64,000 nucleotides of DNA from Bacteroides propionicigenes (GCF_018390535.1 NZ_JAHBBW010000002.1:496001-560000); one strand, 5' to 3'. Counted from the first letter of the stretch, positions 17,401 through 26,273 are shown. Made by a program: numbers and translations. Notes: generated from the letters alone by a model not told the origin.

Positions 17401-19258
17401 TACCAAAAGCGGCAGCAAGGAGGTATACAACCGTATCGCGGGGTGGGCCTTCGACCACAACCATATCTGGAAAAACAACATCTCGCTGGGCAGCGACGGA
17501 TCTATCGCCAACTCCACGAAATGGAGTCTGAACAACGACGGGTCTGGGCACATAGCCTCGGGTAATATCTCATGGAATGCCGCCGGCACGGTTACCTTTG
17601 CCGCATCCGTATCCGCCCAGTGGACTACGGGCATCACGACGGCGCAGGAACTCGCTTCGGCCATGGCGTTCGGGAAGATGCTCTACCGCGACCCGACTTT
17701 CTGGAACGGAAACAACGGTGTCGTGGTTTACAACAACTCCCAGAACGGTATGGTGACCGTTACCCGGCAGCAGGATGCCACGGCACCCAATGACAGCAAG
17801 TATGTCCTGAAAATCCAGACCAGCGGCAGTGCCAGCCCTCGCAACGGAGGCTTCTATTTCGGGGCGAAATGCGGTTACCGCAAGGTGCTCGTCGCCCGCA
17901 TTATCGCCAAGATCCCCGCCGGCAGAAATCTCTGTTGGGCGACGAACAGCGTCGGCACGGGAGGTTCGCACCGGTGGCTTACGTCGAACGCCGGCACGGG
18001 CGACTGGAAAGAATACGTCTACAAGGTCGTGTGCGGCACCGCCGATTTTTCCAGCACCCATTTCTTCTACGTGGACGGCACGCAGGGGACTTCCGATACG
18101 CCTGTCATCTGGTATGTGGCCTATGCCACGGTCTTCGACCTTACCTCCACGGAGAAATACACGACCACCATCGATGCCAACGGCATTTACACGGGAACCG
18201 TACGCGCCAACCAGATTATCGTGGATTCCGCCCTGACTGTCGGAGGGAGCAGCTATAACGGCAGCATCTCCGTCAAGGATGCGAACAATAGCGTAAAGGT
18301 CACGCTGGACAGGAACGGTATCACGGCCGTGAGCGGCAAGATCGGCGGCTGGATTCTCGGAACAAGCGCCCTGACCGCTTCGGCTCCGGCCTCGGGGCAC
18401 CGCATCGTTATGGGGGCTTCAGGATATATTTACCACGACAACCCTTCCACCGGAGTAAACTATTGGGCGCTGAACACGGACGGTTCCGCCACGTTCGGGT
18501 GCGGGAAAATCTCCTTTGCCAATGACGGATCGGGTTATCTGGCCAACCAGAATATCAAATGGGACGCCTCGGGAAATGTCACGATGACGGGCACCATCAA
18601 CGCCAATGCCGGCACCATCGGGGGATTCGTCATCGGTCAGGGGCGCATCGGCTCGACGGCGACAGGAACCGGCTCAGGCGGCGGCCTTGCCATCTACGAC
18701 GACCTGTTCCGCGTGGGGGACACCATTTCGTATGTCCTGTTCGGCAGCAACACCATACCGGCATCCGCCGGCGGATCATGTGCCACCGGACGTATTGTGA
18801 ACAACAAGGTGAACAGCATCTTTAATAACAACTACGGGCTTTATATCGATGTCAAAAACGGTAACCGTAACTACGGAATATGGTCCAATGCCTCTGTTAT
18901 AGCCCCTGCCTGCATCGGCAACAAGATCAAGAATGTCTATTTCACAGGCAGCGGTTACACGATCGATTTCTCGCAGTTCAACATCTTTTTCGTTTATGCC
19001 AACCAGAAGTACAGCGTGACCCTGCCGTCGGCATCGTCCGTGGCCACCATGTTCGGTTACTCGACTCTGCCGTCGGACTTCGCCTGCATATTTACCCTAA
19101 TTTACAACTACAACTGGGGGAATAGCCTTGTATTCACCAATATCCGTAACCACAACGGGGATCTTGCCAGTTACACGTTAGCCAAGGGAGACTCCATTAC
19201 GGTATTGTGCGCCAATTACCCCTCGTTCCATTACCAGATATTAAATCACTCTTATTAA
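14489..19258 (+). CDS. Giant repetitive phage tail fibre
   Basis: A 1589-residue protein. The ATG at 14489 was chosen because MAKILIARGQATIYVQKDG aligns with the start of the gene at 1105; the frame is open further upstream but only through riboswitch DNA. After ~150 residues with a short collagen-like GIPGKDGVDAD, it is built of repeats: two near-identical copies of 'DRIAAGS..ASKLDA' + 'SSIINTDYINGLSC' + 'FTKGKIGG' (about 15775-15905 and 16990-17130). Four versions of 'GSGxIASGNIxWDxxGNVTF' also occur. Non-repeat modules between them may be receptor-binding or carbohydrate-binding. No reverse transcriptase or template repeat is nearby. Confidence 0.8.
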   Translation: MAKILIARGQATIYVQKDGYTITQSLGEYVFPADDTGKILSSVTLTSTVRVMCGDEELTAFTIGAVGKPAGFSSVTVNNGTKTLTYVITAGTTTLADHGTIDIPVTISGIVYHLSFVWSKAKAGIPGKDGVDADMLDWVKEWNTGKTLINGNTVITPKLFAGTKNSDGTVSGIAIGSFTLNTKTSSGTIAAEAVNGIYGFRDGYKTFYVDNGGNAQLGYGDQYVRYNATTGKVEFGSGVSLNWVGATYIDKDGVFTGTLSADTIKTISISASQITSGIIAAARIDTAALKASLITAGNIEALTLNVTKGKIGGWTVDADSLYRGTKNNTVGSCTSAAGSITLGSNGIRGYKWRLDASGAGAVAGGNIAWDASGNVTFASTVSALWTAPIGSLTTALGGSGYPKLTKITADGIYTGSITASQITAGTISADRIAAGSIAASKLDAASIRSSIINTDYINGLSCTFTKGKIGGWMIGASALTATHISIDSGNRRIAVYGANSGVASGQRVQLYYNSDTDFGLYTTDSAGYCVAQLGSSNSIAGWTIDTTSIRKGNVSLGSDGSIINSTKWKLNNDGSGQIASGNIAWDTAGNVTFGASVSLQWKNDIEAAKVTNFGYRYYKKLIINGDEATYYPVVFKGGDQNIKRTILVRRGYAEQAPVSWNTSTHKGGLIVLIKTNFGGWGGIAYSWDIYDLSETYCRMFAGAQLCGNYCMFAVFLRGGGDTGAVYHLYSDQPIESSSYSPSPIPAAPQIAYGNDLIFQSGSTQAYAPAPRTLTAAVEEEIRRHRFIALAQSTDSTLAAHPLTYIGSTGIYTGTLTAAQVNAVAIDAGSIKTGTLSADRIAAGSISASKLDAVGIKSSIINTDYINGLSCTFTKGKIGGFSIGSDNMTIGNVGAVGAIPLQIRSASTGSGYWYTGAYKPLGICLTWYQSSNAGHIVLGQVAASGNSVKTGFIGLQMMSWDNLEYFCLSVNYTKSGSKEVYNRIAGWAFDHNHIWKNNISLGSDGSIANSTKWSLNNDGSGHIASGNISWNAAGTVTFAASVSAQWTTGITTAQELASAMAFGKMLYRDPTFWNGNNGVVVYNNSQNGMVTVTRQQDATAPNDSKYVLKIQTSGSASPRNGGFYFGAKCGYRKVLVARIIAKIPAGRNLCWATNSVGTGGSHRWLTSNAGTGDWKEYVYKVVCGTADFSSTHFFYVDGTQGTSDTPVIWYVAYATVFDLTSTEKYTTTIDANGIYTGTVRANQIIVDSALTVGGSSYNGSISVKDANNSVKVTLDRNGITAVSGKIGGWILGTSALTASAPASGHRIVMGASGYIYHDNPSTGVNYWALNTDGSATFGCGKISFANDGSGYLANQNIKWDASGNVTMTGTINANAGTIGGFVIGQGRIGSTATGTGSGGGLAIYDDLFRVGDTISYVLFGSNTIPASAGGSCATGRIVNNKVNSIFNNNYGLYIDVKNGNRNYGIWSNASVIAPACIGNKIKNVYFTGSGYTIDFSQFNIFFVYANQKYSVTLPSASSVATMFGYSTLPSDFACIFTLIYNYNWGNSLVFTNIRNHNGDLASYTLAKGDSITVLCANYPSFHYQILNHSY

Positions 19259-19309
19259 AAACTTTTCTGCTGGGAATATCCCTACACTTAATAAAAACAG
19301 AAGCGAATT

Positions 19310-19597
19310 ATGAACATCACCAACGTAACGGTAACCAAGGTTGCCGAAGAGAGCACGGAGAATGCCGACTACCAGTTGGAATATTCCATCGTCAATGACG
19401 CGCTGACCCGCGTCCACGCCTCCATCCGCAAGAAGGATACGGATGGCTCGGGGAACGCTCCGCAGATAGGTATCATCTACATGGAACAAGGCGTTATTTC
19501 ATGCAACATTCCTATGGGAGAGCCGCTTGCACCCCTGTTTCATGATTTCGATACCATGATCGACGAAATAAAAAAGAGTAACGTACAAAATGCATAA
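19310..19597 (+). CDS. Small phage protein of unknown function
   Basis: A 95-residue protein starting MNITNVTVTKVAEESTENAD, in the tail gene run 51 bp after the giant fibre. It is predicted to be mostly beta-strand, with no signal peptide or membrane segment. Its position right after the fibre suggests a fibre-associated or assembly protein. It is not recognised beyond that. Confidence 0.55.
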   Translation: MNITNVTVTKVAEESTENADYQLEYSIVNDALTRVHASIRKKDTDGSGNAPQIGIIYMEQGVISCNIPMGEPLAPLFHDFDTMIDEIKKSNVQNA

Positions 19598-19602
19598 ATA
19601 AT

Positions 19603-19926
19603 ATGGAACTGTCAGTCAAAGACCGCCTTTACCTGCCGTCCTTTTTGCCGGCACGGGGCAACTTCAAGGACTTCAACCTCAAAAAAGAGATTCTGCGCAA
19701 GATCGCCATTCCGGACGAGGAGCGCAAAGCCATCGGTCTTCACGAGAATGCCGAGGACAAGCGCATCGAATGGGATGTGGAGAAGGAGAAACCGCTTGCC
19801 GTGGAGTTCTCGGGGGACGAGATGGAGTATCTCCGGAAAGCCTGCGAACGCATCTCGGACGAGGAGCTTCCGGACGATATGTGGGCTACCGTGTCGCGCA
19901 TCTACGATTTCATTCAGGAGAAGTAA
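19603..19926 (+). CDS. Small phage protein of unknown function
   Basis: A 107-residue charged, largely helical protein ('MELSVKDRLYLPSFLPARGN', 'IPDEERKAIGLHE') 5 bp after the previous gene. Proteins of this kind recur among Bacteroidales phages next to tail genes, but the role is unknown. It is followed by a strong terminator, so it closes a transcript. Confidence 0.6.
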   Translation: MELSVKDRLYLPSFLPARGNFKDFNLKKEILRKIAIPDEERKAIGLHENAEDKRIEWDVEKEKPLAVEFSGDEMEYLRKACERISDEELPDDMWATVSRIYDFIQEK

Positions 19927-19965
19927 ACCATCCTTTCTTTCTGCCGCTACTCTTTTGAAAAGAGT

Positions 19966-20000
19966 GCCCGGTCGTACTCTGATGTATGGTCGGGCTTTTT
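19966..20000 (+). terminator. Intrinsic terminator within tail genes
   Basis: GCCCGGTCGTAC and GTATGGTCGGGC form a 12-bp stem with three G-U pairs, followed by TTTTT. A second short perfect hairpin (ACTCTTTT/AAAGAGT) precedes it at 19949-19965. It lies just before the ATG at 20016, which rules out the upstream alternative start of that gene. Confidence 0.75.
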
Positions 20001-20015
20001 GTTGAAGTATCGTTC

Positions 20016-20714
20016 ATGGCAAGACAGGACATAACAATGGACGCCGAATACGGTGAGGTGGAGACTTCCGGCAATATCGCCGGCAAGAGTTTCTACGACT
20101 TCCGCCTGCTCGATGCCGTCGCGGGTGCGGACAACGACACCTTCCGCTACGGAGAGATTACCGTCCCCGTCGGCTTCGTGTACACGTATAACGACGGCAA
20201 AGGGTTCCATGTCAGGATTCCCTATACGCCCGACATGCGCCGCCTGACGGTCCGTCTGGTTATGGAAAGCGGTTCGGGCGGCACGGAGTACCTGAGAAAT
20301 CCTGCGACGGGCAAACATTGGTTTCCCGTCGTGGCGGAGACGGAAGCCGGCACGGCCGATATCGCCCTGGCCGCATTTTTCTCCCTCAATGAGAAGGGAG
20401 TCTACAACCTGCTGTCACGGGACGGTTACCTTGCCGTGTACAGCGGCTCAGAGACCGACTTCGAAATAGGAGCCGCCAAAGCCCAGAACGAGACGTTTCT
20501 GCTGAAAGCTTCAGCCGGAAATCTCTACCAACATTCTACGACAGGTGTCGGCCTCGTCGACTACCTGCATTCGAGTCTGGAAAACAACGGTCTTGCCGCC
20601 AAACTGCAGTCGGAATTCCTGTCGGACAAGGTCGTCATCAAGAATGCCTATATGGATTCTGCCACGGGAGAGCTGCTTTTAGAAACCGAGGAAAAGGAGG
20701 AGAACGATGGGTAA
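20016..20714 (+). CDS. Phage tail/baseplate-region protein of unknown function
   Basis: A 232-residue protein starting MARQDITMDAEYGEVETSGN. The ATG at 20016 was chosen because an in-frame start 30 bp upstream lies in the terminator T-run. It is predicted mainly beta-rich with an acidic tail ('LETEEKEENDG'), without a signal peptide. It overlaps the next gene by 8 bp. The position before the LysM-like and baseplate-J-like genes suggests a baseplate or tail-tip component; no family was recognised. Confidence 0.6.
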   Translation: MARQDITMDAEYGEVETSGNIAGKSFYDFRLLDAVAGADNDTFRYGEITVPVGFVYTYNDGKGFHVRIPYTPDMRRLTVRLVMESGSGGTEYLRNPATGKHWFPVVAETEAGTADIALAAFFSLNEKGVYNLLSRDGYLAVYSGSETDFEIGAAKAQNETFLLKASAGNLYQHSTTGVGLVDYLHSSLENNGLAAKLQSEFLSDKVVIKNAYMDSATGELLLETEEKEENDG

Positions 20715-21639
20715 GTACAGGGTCGTAGCCGGACAGAATATCTACGATGTGGCCCTGTACCTGTACGGCAGCATCGAGGGAGTCGTGGATTTGCTCATCA
20801 ACAACCCCGATCTCTCCTTCGCCACGACATTGACTGCCGGCCGGGAACTTGTCTACACGGACGATTTCGTTATCCGCGCCGATGTAGTCGCCTATAACGG
20901 GTTGCACGGCATCGTCCCCGCTAACGGTGAACGGCATGTCTATCCCAAAACGTTCACCTTGCCGCTTGCTGTCGTCCTCACGCTCGCTGCCGGGATCATC
21001 ACCGTGCAGTGTGCCGTTTCCGGTGCGGGACAGCTGGAAATCGACTGGGGCGACAACAGCGACACCGAGACCGTCCTCCTCGCGGACACGCCGCAGCTGC
21101 TCACCCATACCTTCGACAACAAAGTCAGGGACAGGCGTCGTATCCGTTGGTTTACCGATGCCTGCTTCCGGAGTATCGACTGGAGCGGGCTCAAACCGCG
21201 GTCGTTGGTACTGGTGCAGACACTGCCGGTGGAGGAGCTGACGCTCACGCACGCCACACTCTCCTTGGAGAGCCTGCGGCTGCTTTCCGGAACCTACAGC
21301 CTGAACCTGTCGAATTGCGCGTTGGCCGATCTTGCACCGCTTGCCGAATGCCGGGAACTGATGACACTCGACCTCTCCGCCGCCCGACTGAAACCGACAG
21401 TCATAGATCATTACCTGACAACCCTTGTGGAACATTACGGCGACCGACGGAATTGCACGGTCATTTTACCTACAGCCCCGACGGGAACCTATCGGGAGCC
21501 GGACCGGGATACCGAAACGGGGCGCTACCGTATCGCCTCGGGCATGGAAGCCGTATGGGTCATCCTGCACGAGGAGGCCTGGAATGAGGGTGGCGCGTGG
21601 AAATTCATTATCGACGATATAACCTATACAGTGGAATGA
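20707..21639 (+). CDS. Phage tail protein with N-terminal LysM-like domain
   Basis: A 310-residue protein. Residues 1-55 ('YRVVAGQNIYDVALYLYGS', 'LLINNPDL', 'TLTAGRELVY') match the LysM pattern used by tail hub/tube proteins to bind the tail or peptidoglycan. Residues ~90-150 resemble a PKD-like strand ('QLEIDWGDNSDTET'). A leucine-rich segment with 'LSLESLRLLSG' and 'LNLSNCALADLAPLAEC' follows. Its stop overlaps the next ATG by 4 bp. Probably a tail-tip or baseplate component; the leucine-rich part is unusual for that class. Confidence 0.65.
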   Translation: MGKYRVVAGQNIYDVALYLYGSIEGVVDLLINNPDLSFATTLTAGRELVYTDDFVIRADVVAYNGLHGIVPANGERHVYPKTFTLPLAVVLTLAAGIITVQCAVSGAGQLEIDWGDNSDTETVLLADTPQLLTHTFDNKVRDRRRIRWFTDACFRSIDWSGLKPRSLVLVQTLPVEELTLTHATLSLESLRLLSGTYSLNLSNCALADLAPLAECRELMTLDLSAARLKPTVIDHYLTTLVEHYGDRRNCTVILPTAPTGTYREPDRDTETGRYRIASGMEAVWVILHEEAWNEGGAWKFIIDDITYTVE

Positions 21640-22529
21640 GCCGGACGATTAAGGAGATATACAATGAAGCCGTGCAGGAACGCAACCGGCGGCTGGAACT
21701 GACGGAGTTCGCCAGCGACTCGAAGCTGTCTGTCATGAACGGTATCCTATGGACCGTAGCCGCTGTCATCTACAGTTTCGAGACGCTGCTTGATGTCTTC
21801 GCGGTGGATATCTCGGAAGCCATCAACAACCGGATCAACGGCACGCCGGACTACTACGCCAATGCGCTGCTGCAATACCAGCAGGGCGACGAGCTGACCG
21901 TCCGCGAGGACGGACTGGCTTTCGGGTATGCCCAGGTCGATGAGACCAAACGCATCATTACGCAGGTCTCCTATGTGGAGAGCACGGACGACAGCAACCT
22001 CGACAGCAAGCTGGTACTGAAAATCGCTACCGGCACGAAAGGACATCTGGAAGCTATTCCCGCCGAGGAGCTGGTGCCCATCAATGCCTATATCGGCAAG
22101 CTGAAATTCGCCGGCACACGCATCGAGGTCATCTCGACCAAAGGCGACGTGCTGGTGCCGCGTCTTACGGTCTTCTACGATGGTGCCGTTCCCGAGGCGG
22201 AGATGTACGACAGCATCGAGACCCGTATCCGGGACTACATTATGGGCATCGACTTCGACGCTGCGGTCTATGTCTCCCGCCTGACGGATGCCATACGCCG
22301 TGCCGAACACGTTACAGACGTCTATATCGACGAGACGGCAATCCCCGAGCAGGGCGTGTTTATTGCTTGCCACGATACGGACGGGCAAATCCAGCCCCTG
22401 CAACGTGTCGGCCGCATGACATACACCGCCTCGGGCTACCTGAAAGAGTCCTCGCGCAAGGACGAGGAGTCGGAACTGCCGACCTTCCGGGAAGCCATCA
22501 CGCTCAAAGTCGAAAACCATGAGATATAA
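21636..22529 (+). CDS. Baseplate J-like protein
   Basis: A 297-residue protein. The start at 21636 overlaps the previous stop (ATGA). It shows features of baseplate assembly protein J: an N-terminal 'IYNEAVQERNRR', a central domain with 'VLKIATGTKGHLEAIPAEEL', then 'ALRDYI' and 'VSRLTDAIRRAEHVTDVYID'-type motifs. J proteins form the wedge of contractile-tail baseplates, so this supports a myovirus-like tail. It overlaps the next gene by 11 bp. Confidence 0.75.
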   Translation: MSRTIKEIYNEAVQERNRRLELTEFASDSKLSVMNGILWTVAAVIYSFETLLDVFAVDISEAINNRINGTPDYYANALLQYQQGDELTVREDGLAFGYAQVDETKRIITQVSYVESTDDSNLDSKLVLKIATGTKGHLEAIPAEELVPINAYIGKLKFAGTRIEVISTKGDVLVPRLTVFYDGAVPEAEMYDSIETRIRDYIMGIDFDAAVYVSRLTDAIRRAEHVTDVYIDETAIPEQGVFIACHDTDGQIQPLQRVGRMTYTASGYLKESSRKDEESELPTFREAITLKVENHEI

Positions 22530-23085
22530 GCTGCCCATAGACCGTTCGGTGAACCGGCTCGTGCCGCACTACCTGTCGGGACGGCGGTTCATCCTCTTCG
22601 TGCAGAGCTGCCTCTATCCCTTGCAAAGCCTGAACGAACGGTTCCGTACGTTTGCACGGGAACGGCATATCGAGGCGCGCATGACCTCACAGGTCATCTA
22701 TTTCGAGTGGTTCCTGAACTACCGGTTCGGTAAATACATCAAGGACGGCAAGGACCGCATCTTCATCAAGGACAGCACGAGTGTCGGTGTGGACCTGTAC
22801 CACGAAGGGGCGGAATACCAGCGTCCTTTCACCGTATGGTACAACGGGGAACAGGTTACAACGGACAATGAGGCGGAACGCCCCCGTCCGTTCTACCTGC
22901 TGGCGGAAGAGAAGCTGATCAACAAGGTCAGCTTCATGGTCTGCGTCCCGCCCGTCACCATACCTCCGCGGGAACTGGTCTATATGCTTTCCTATGTGGT
23001 GAACACCTATAAGACAGCAGGCAAGACCTACCTGATCAAGATCGACGAAGACGAATACACCCCCAATAAGAATACAGGACAATGA
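22519..23085 (+). CDS. Baseplate/tail protein of unknown family
   Basis: A 188-residue basic protein ('MRYKLPIDRSVNRLVPHYLS', 'QSLNERFRTFARERHIEARM') between the baseplate-J-like gene and a long distal fibre. It overlaps both neighbours by a few bases. This is the place of tail protein I in many phages, but sequence similarity to that family was not recognised. A baseplate-fibre connector is the likely role. Confidence 0.6.
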   Translation: MRYKLPIDRSVNRLVPHYLSGRRFILFVQSCLYPLQSLNERFRTFARERHIEARMTSQVIYFEWFLNYRFGKYIKDGKDRIFIKDSTSVGVDLYHEGAEYQRPFTVWYNGEQVTTDNEAERPRPFYLLAEEKLINKVSFMVCVPPVTIPPRELVYMLSYVVNTYKTAGKTYLIKIDEDEYTPNKNTGQ

Positions 23086-25664
23086 AAGAATATATTGCGG
23101 AAACCGGCGGACGGTATACCTACTCGGACGATATCCTGAACTTGCAGGAACTGGCTCTCAGCATGAGTGCCGTTTTTGACGGCTGCTCGGACTTCATCAT
23201 CTCCGGATGCGAGATCGAGGGTCCCCGCGTCTCCCCGGGTTATGTCTGGCTCGGCGGAAAGGTACGCCGTTTCGACGGCTGCGCCGATGCTGTCTATCCC
23301 TATTATATATACGAAATCAACCGGCATGAATCGGTGGTCTACGCCAATGAGGTCAACAAGCGCGGGCGTACCTGTTATCTCTGTGCCGGAGCCAAGGCTG
23401 TCCCGGATACGGTCGATCCGGTTACTGACAAACTGCCGGCGGCCATCGAGGTGACGGAGAGCTATGCACCCCGGTTCATCGACAAGTTCTTCGGCCGCTA
23501 TGCTGTCCTGCTCGATACACCTTTTGCCCGGCAGACCGTCAAGAAGGATCTGGTGCTGGCCGGAACGTTCACCGGGCAGAAAGAAATCAGCTCCAAGACC
23601 GCCGTCTCCGTCAGCGGCGGGAACGGCTACATGCTCAAAGGCATCGTCAAGGCGGACGGCCATGCCGCCATCGGTGCCTACCTGCACGGTCTGCTTGTCA
23701 ACGAGATTGTCATCCGGACGGACGGCACGTTCAGTTTCATGAAACAAGGCAAGGAACTGGCCAGGGTTACGGAAGACGGCATATCCTGCGGTACTTCGCT
23801 GAATGAAAACGCCCGGATCGGGGCTGTCCGCATCAAGGGATACGACATCTATAACACCTCGGATGTGACGGATGAGGGTTGTATCCGTATCAATTACCAC
23901 GGCACGGAGGGCGGCGGAACAAAATACCGTGACTTTGCCGTGCATGACGGAAAAGCCTGCACCACACCTGTTTTGAAAGTCATCGGGCGTACCGCCACCC
24001 TGCAGGTCGGCGGACTGCTCTCCCTGCAAAGCACCGGACGGGGTATCGATATTCAGAATACCGCCTATACGAAAGACAATGCCAGGCTGACAAACCTGAT
24101 TACCTGGCGCGACAGTGCCGCCGCGCTGCTCGCCACCGTCGGCTTCGACACCGCTGACAGTTTCCGTTTTGCGCTGAGGAACGCTCTGGGCGACATCGTG
24201 CTTGCCCCTTTGGGAGCGGTGGATGTGCTCGGTACGCTTAAAATCAACGGAAAATCCGTGTCCGACACCTATGTGACCGTCAGGGCCTTTACGGAGGCGA
24301 TGGGAAAGAAAGTGGATGTGGTAGAAGGCAAACAGCTCTCTACCGAAGACTTCACGACCGAATACAGGAAGAAACTGGCGGCTATCACTACCGGAGAACT
24401 GACGGAGGGCGGCGAAGGTTATGTCACATCGGGAACCGTCGCGGCGGCTTTGAAAATGAAACTCTCCGCCGACGGGAACCTTTCCGATGTCATGGACAAG
24501 GCTGCCGCCCGGAAGAATATCGATGTCTATTCCAAAGCGGAAGCCGGGGAGGTATTTCTGGAAATCTCCGAAGGATTGAAGGAGCTGGTGCGCCTGACGG
24601 CGGACGAGATCAGCGGGCTGACGGCAGAGGAAGCCGCCGAACTGAAAGCAAAGCGGCAGGCGGCCGTCAGGGATACCCTCGATGCCGAAAAGAAAGGTAC
24701 CGGGGAGCTGAAACTGGCCAAGACCTCGAACCTGTCCGACCTTCCGGACAAGGGCAAGGCACGCAAGAACCTCGAAGTCTATTCCACGGCCGAGATAGAC
24801 CGGATGATGGACGGCAAGCTCGGGACTGACTCCGCTTACGAGGGCATTGTCTTCACACCCGAACTCAGGGACAAACTGCTGGAAATCAAGACCGGTTCGT
24901 TCGCCTACATAGATGAAGGCGGCATTTCGCACGCGCAGGTCGAGGGATACGTGATGACCTCGCAGGTTGTCAGGGAACTCAAGAAAAAGGCGGAGCGGCT
25001 GATGGGCGGCTACAACGCTTCCGAAAAGGATACCATCGCCACCAACCTGAACCTGTATACCAAGGCCGGGGCGGACGCCCGCTTCGCCGCGCTTGAAAAC
25101 CTGTTCCAGGATTACATCGACTTTTTGACCGGGCAAGGAAAATCCCCCATGGAAGCCCGGCAGCTCCTGCGGAACAAGTTGGACGTGCTGTCCAAAGACG
25201 AAATCGTCAAGGACTACCTGCGCAAGGACGGCAAACTTTCCGACCTGTCCTTGCCGACAGCGGAGGCGAAACGGCAGGCCTGCCGCGCTATCGGAGCCGC
25301 CTATGCGGAAGAATACCAGCCCCTGCTGGCGGATACGGGATGGATGCACATGGAGAACAGCGGCTCGGGAACAGATACCCAGGGGCTGTTTATCCGCCAG
25401 ATCGGGAATATCGTGTCCATACAGGGGTATATCAATACCGCACGCAGGGACGGCAGCAACTGGGGCGGCATCGTTGCCGTCATCCCGAACAAGATACAGC
25501 CCCCGAGATACAGCGTGCGCTGCAGCGCCGCTGACTGGAACGATGACCACAAGTACAACCGGGGCTCCTCGTTCACCATCTACGGCGGTTCGCGCAGGAT
25601 ACAGCTTTACGAGCGCGGTATGTACAATGTCAATGTAGAACTCAACTTCACCTATTTTGTATAG
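23082..25664 (+). CDS. Large distal tail fibre or tail-tip protein
   Basis: An 860-residue protein; the start overlaps the previous stop (ATGA). The N-terminal ~110 residues ('YTYSDDILNLQEL', 'FIISGCEIEG', 'VSPGYVWLGGKVRRFDG') resemble the attachment part of Bacteroidales phage tail fibres. The middle has repeated coiled-coil or shaft segments with 'LSDLPDKGKARKNLEVYS' and 'LSDVMDKAAARKNIDVYS', a recurrent short fibre-shaft repeat. The C-terminal ~110 residues are beta-rich ('IVSIQGYINTARRDGSNWGG') and may be the receptor-binding tip. It probably determines host range. Confidence 0.75.
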   Translation: MKEYIAETGGRYTYSDDILNLQELALSMSAVFDGCSDFIISGCEIEGPRVSPGYVWLGGKVRRFDGCADAVYPYYIYEINRHESVVYANEVNKRGRTCYLCAGAKAVPDTVDPVTDKLPAAIEVTESYAPRFIDKFFGRYAVLLDTPFARQTVKKDLVLAGTFTGQKEISSKTAVSVSGGNGYMLKGIVKADGHAAIGAYLHGLLVNEIVIRTDGTFSFMKQGKELARVTEDGISCGTSLNENARIGAVRIKGYDIYNTSDVTDEGCIRINYHGTEGGGTKYRDFAVHDGKACTTPVLKVIGRTATLQVGGLLSLQSTGRGIDIQNTAYTKDNARLTNLITWRDSAAALLATVGFDTADSFRFALRNALGDIVLAPLGAVDVLGTLKINGKSVSDTYVTVRAFTEAMGKKVDVVEGKQLSTEDFTTEYRKKLAAITTGELTEGGEGYVTSGTVAAALKMKLSADGNLSDVMDKAAARKNIDVYSKAEAGEVFLEISEGLKELVRLTADEISGLTAEEAAELKAKRQAAVRDTLDAEKKGTGELKLAKTSNLSDLPDKGKARKNLEVYSTAEIDRMMDGKLGTDSAYEGIVFTPELRDKLLEIKTGSFAYIDEGGISHAQVEGYVMTSQVVRELKKKAERLMGGYNASEKDTIATNLNLYTKAGADARFAALENLFQDYIDFLTGQGKSPMEARQLLRNKLDVLSKDEIVKDYLRKDGKLSDLSLPTAEAKRQACRAIGAAYAEEYQPLLADTGWMHMENSGSGTDTQGLFIRQIGNIVSIQGYINTARRDGSNWGGIVAVIPNKIQPPRYSVRCSAADWNDDHKYNRGSSFTIYGGSRRIQLYERGMYNVNVELNFTYFV

Positions 25665-25666
25665 TC

Positions 25667-25879
25667 ATGAAACATAAACTCAATGTAAACGGCGATATTG
25701 AAAGCCGCCGGAGGATTGCGGAGCGCAGGAACGTTCCCGTCCGTGAAACCGTACAGCAAACCATTCAACCGCAACATCATGAAACAGAAGAAAATCAGGC
25801 GGCAGCCGCAGAAGAAACCGTCTCCCCGGCAGCAGAAGCCCCGAAAGCGAGAAGACGGAAGACCGCAGGGGACGCTTAA
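25667..25879 (+). CDS. Small phage protein overlapping the next gene
   Basis: A 70-residue charged protein starting MKHKLNVNGDIESRRRIAERR, two bases after the distal fibre stop. Its last third overlaps the beginning of the gene at 25779 in another frame by about 100 bp. It is Ala/Glu/Arg-rich and probably helical. Its position suggests a fibre chaperone or small structural protein, but nothing was recognised. The overlap is unusually long for this genome. Confidence 0.5.
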   Translation: MKHKLNVNGDIESRRRIAERRNVPVRETVQQTIQPQHHETEENQAAAAEETVSPAAEAPKARRRKTAGDA

Positions 25880-26273
25880 GCGCTTTCCTTTCGACGAGAC
25901 ACGGATAGGCTTCATGCTCCGGTATGAGATGCCGGTAGTCTATCATCTGCTCCGCAGGTTATGCGCCACGCAGCAGCCCTTCGAGCCGGACTGGCAGGTC
26001 ATACGGTCGGTGGCGGAGGCATCGAAAGACCCTTCCTGCGGCAAGGCGAAGTTCCGCCGCTACCTGGACGAGTACCGCCGGGACGGGGTCTATTGCCGGC
26101 GCGGGAAACGGCTCACGCCGGAGCGCAAAGCCTACTATGAAGGCATATGCCGCCGCAAGAGAGAAGAGTATATCCGCCGGAACCGCAGGAGGCTGCTTGC
26201 CGAAGCGCGGAACGCGCCGGGCGGCGACAGACTGCTCGGAGAGATTAAAAGCATTCTTAAAATGAAACGGTAA
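25779..26273 (+). CDS. Basic phage protein of unknown function
   Basis: A 164-residue, strongly basic protein. The ATG at 25779 (MKQKKIRRQPQKKPSPRQQK) was chosen over one 81 bp upstream. After a Lys/Arg/Pro/Gln-rich leader, 'RIGFMLRYEMPVVYHLLRRL' and 'RRDGVYCRRGKRLTPERKAY' look like a nucleic-acid-binding domain found in Bacteroidales phages. It closes the late gene block; a ~280-bp control region follows. Confidence 0.6.
   Translation: MKQKKIRRQPQKKPSPRQQKPRKREDGRPQGTLKRFPFDETRIGFMLRYEMPVVYHLLRRLCATQQPFEPDWQVIRSVAEASKDPSCGKAKFRRYLDEYRRDGVYCRRGKRLTPERKAYYEGICRRKREEYIRRNRRRLLAEARNAPGGDRLLGEIKSILKMKR

Noticed and set aside
23028..25550. 840-codon open frame antisense to the distal fibre
   Set aside because: Shadow of the sense codon bias; no motif, no plausible start context, and the sense gene fits the phage operon with overlapping starts and stops.
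14489..25664. Diversity-generating retroelement acting on the fibres
   Set aside because: No reverse transcriptase, template repeat or accessory gene was found in the window.
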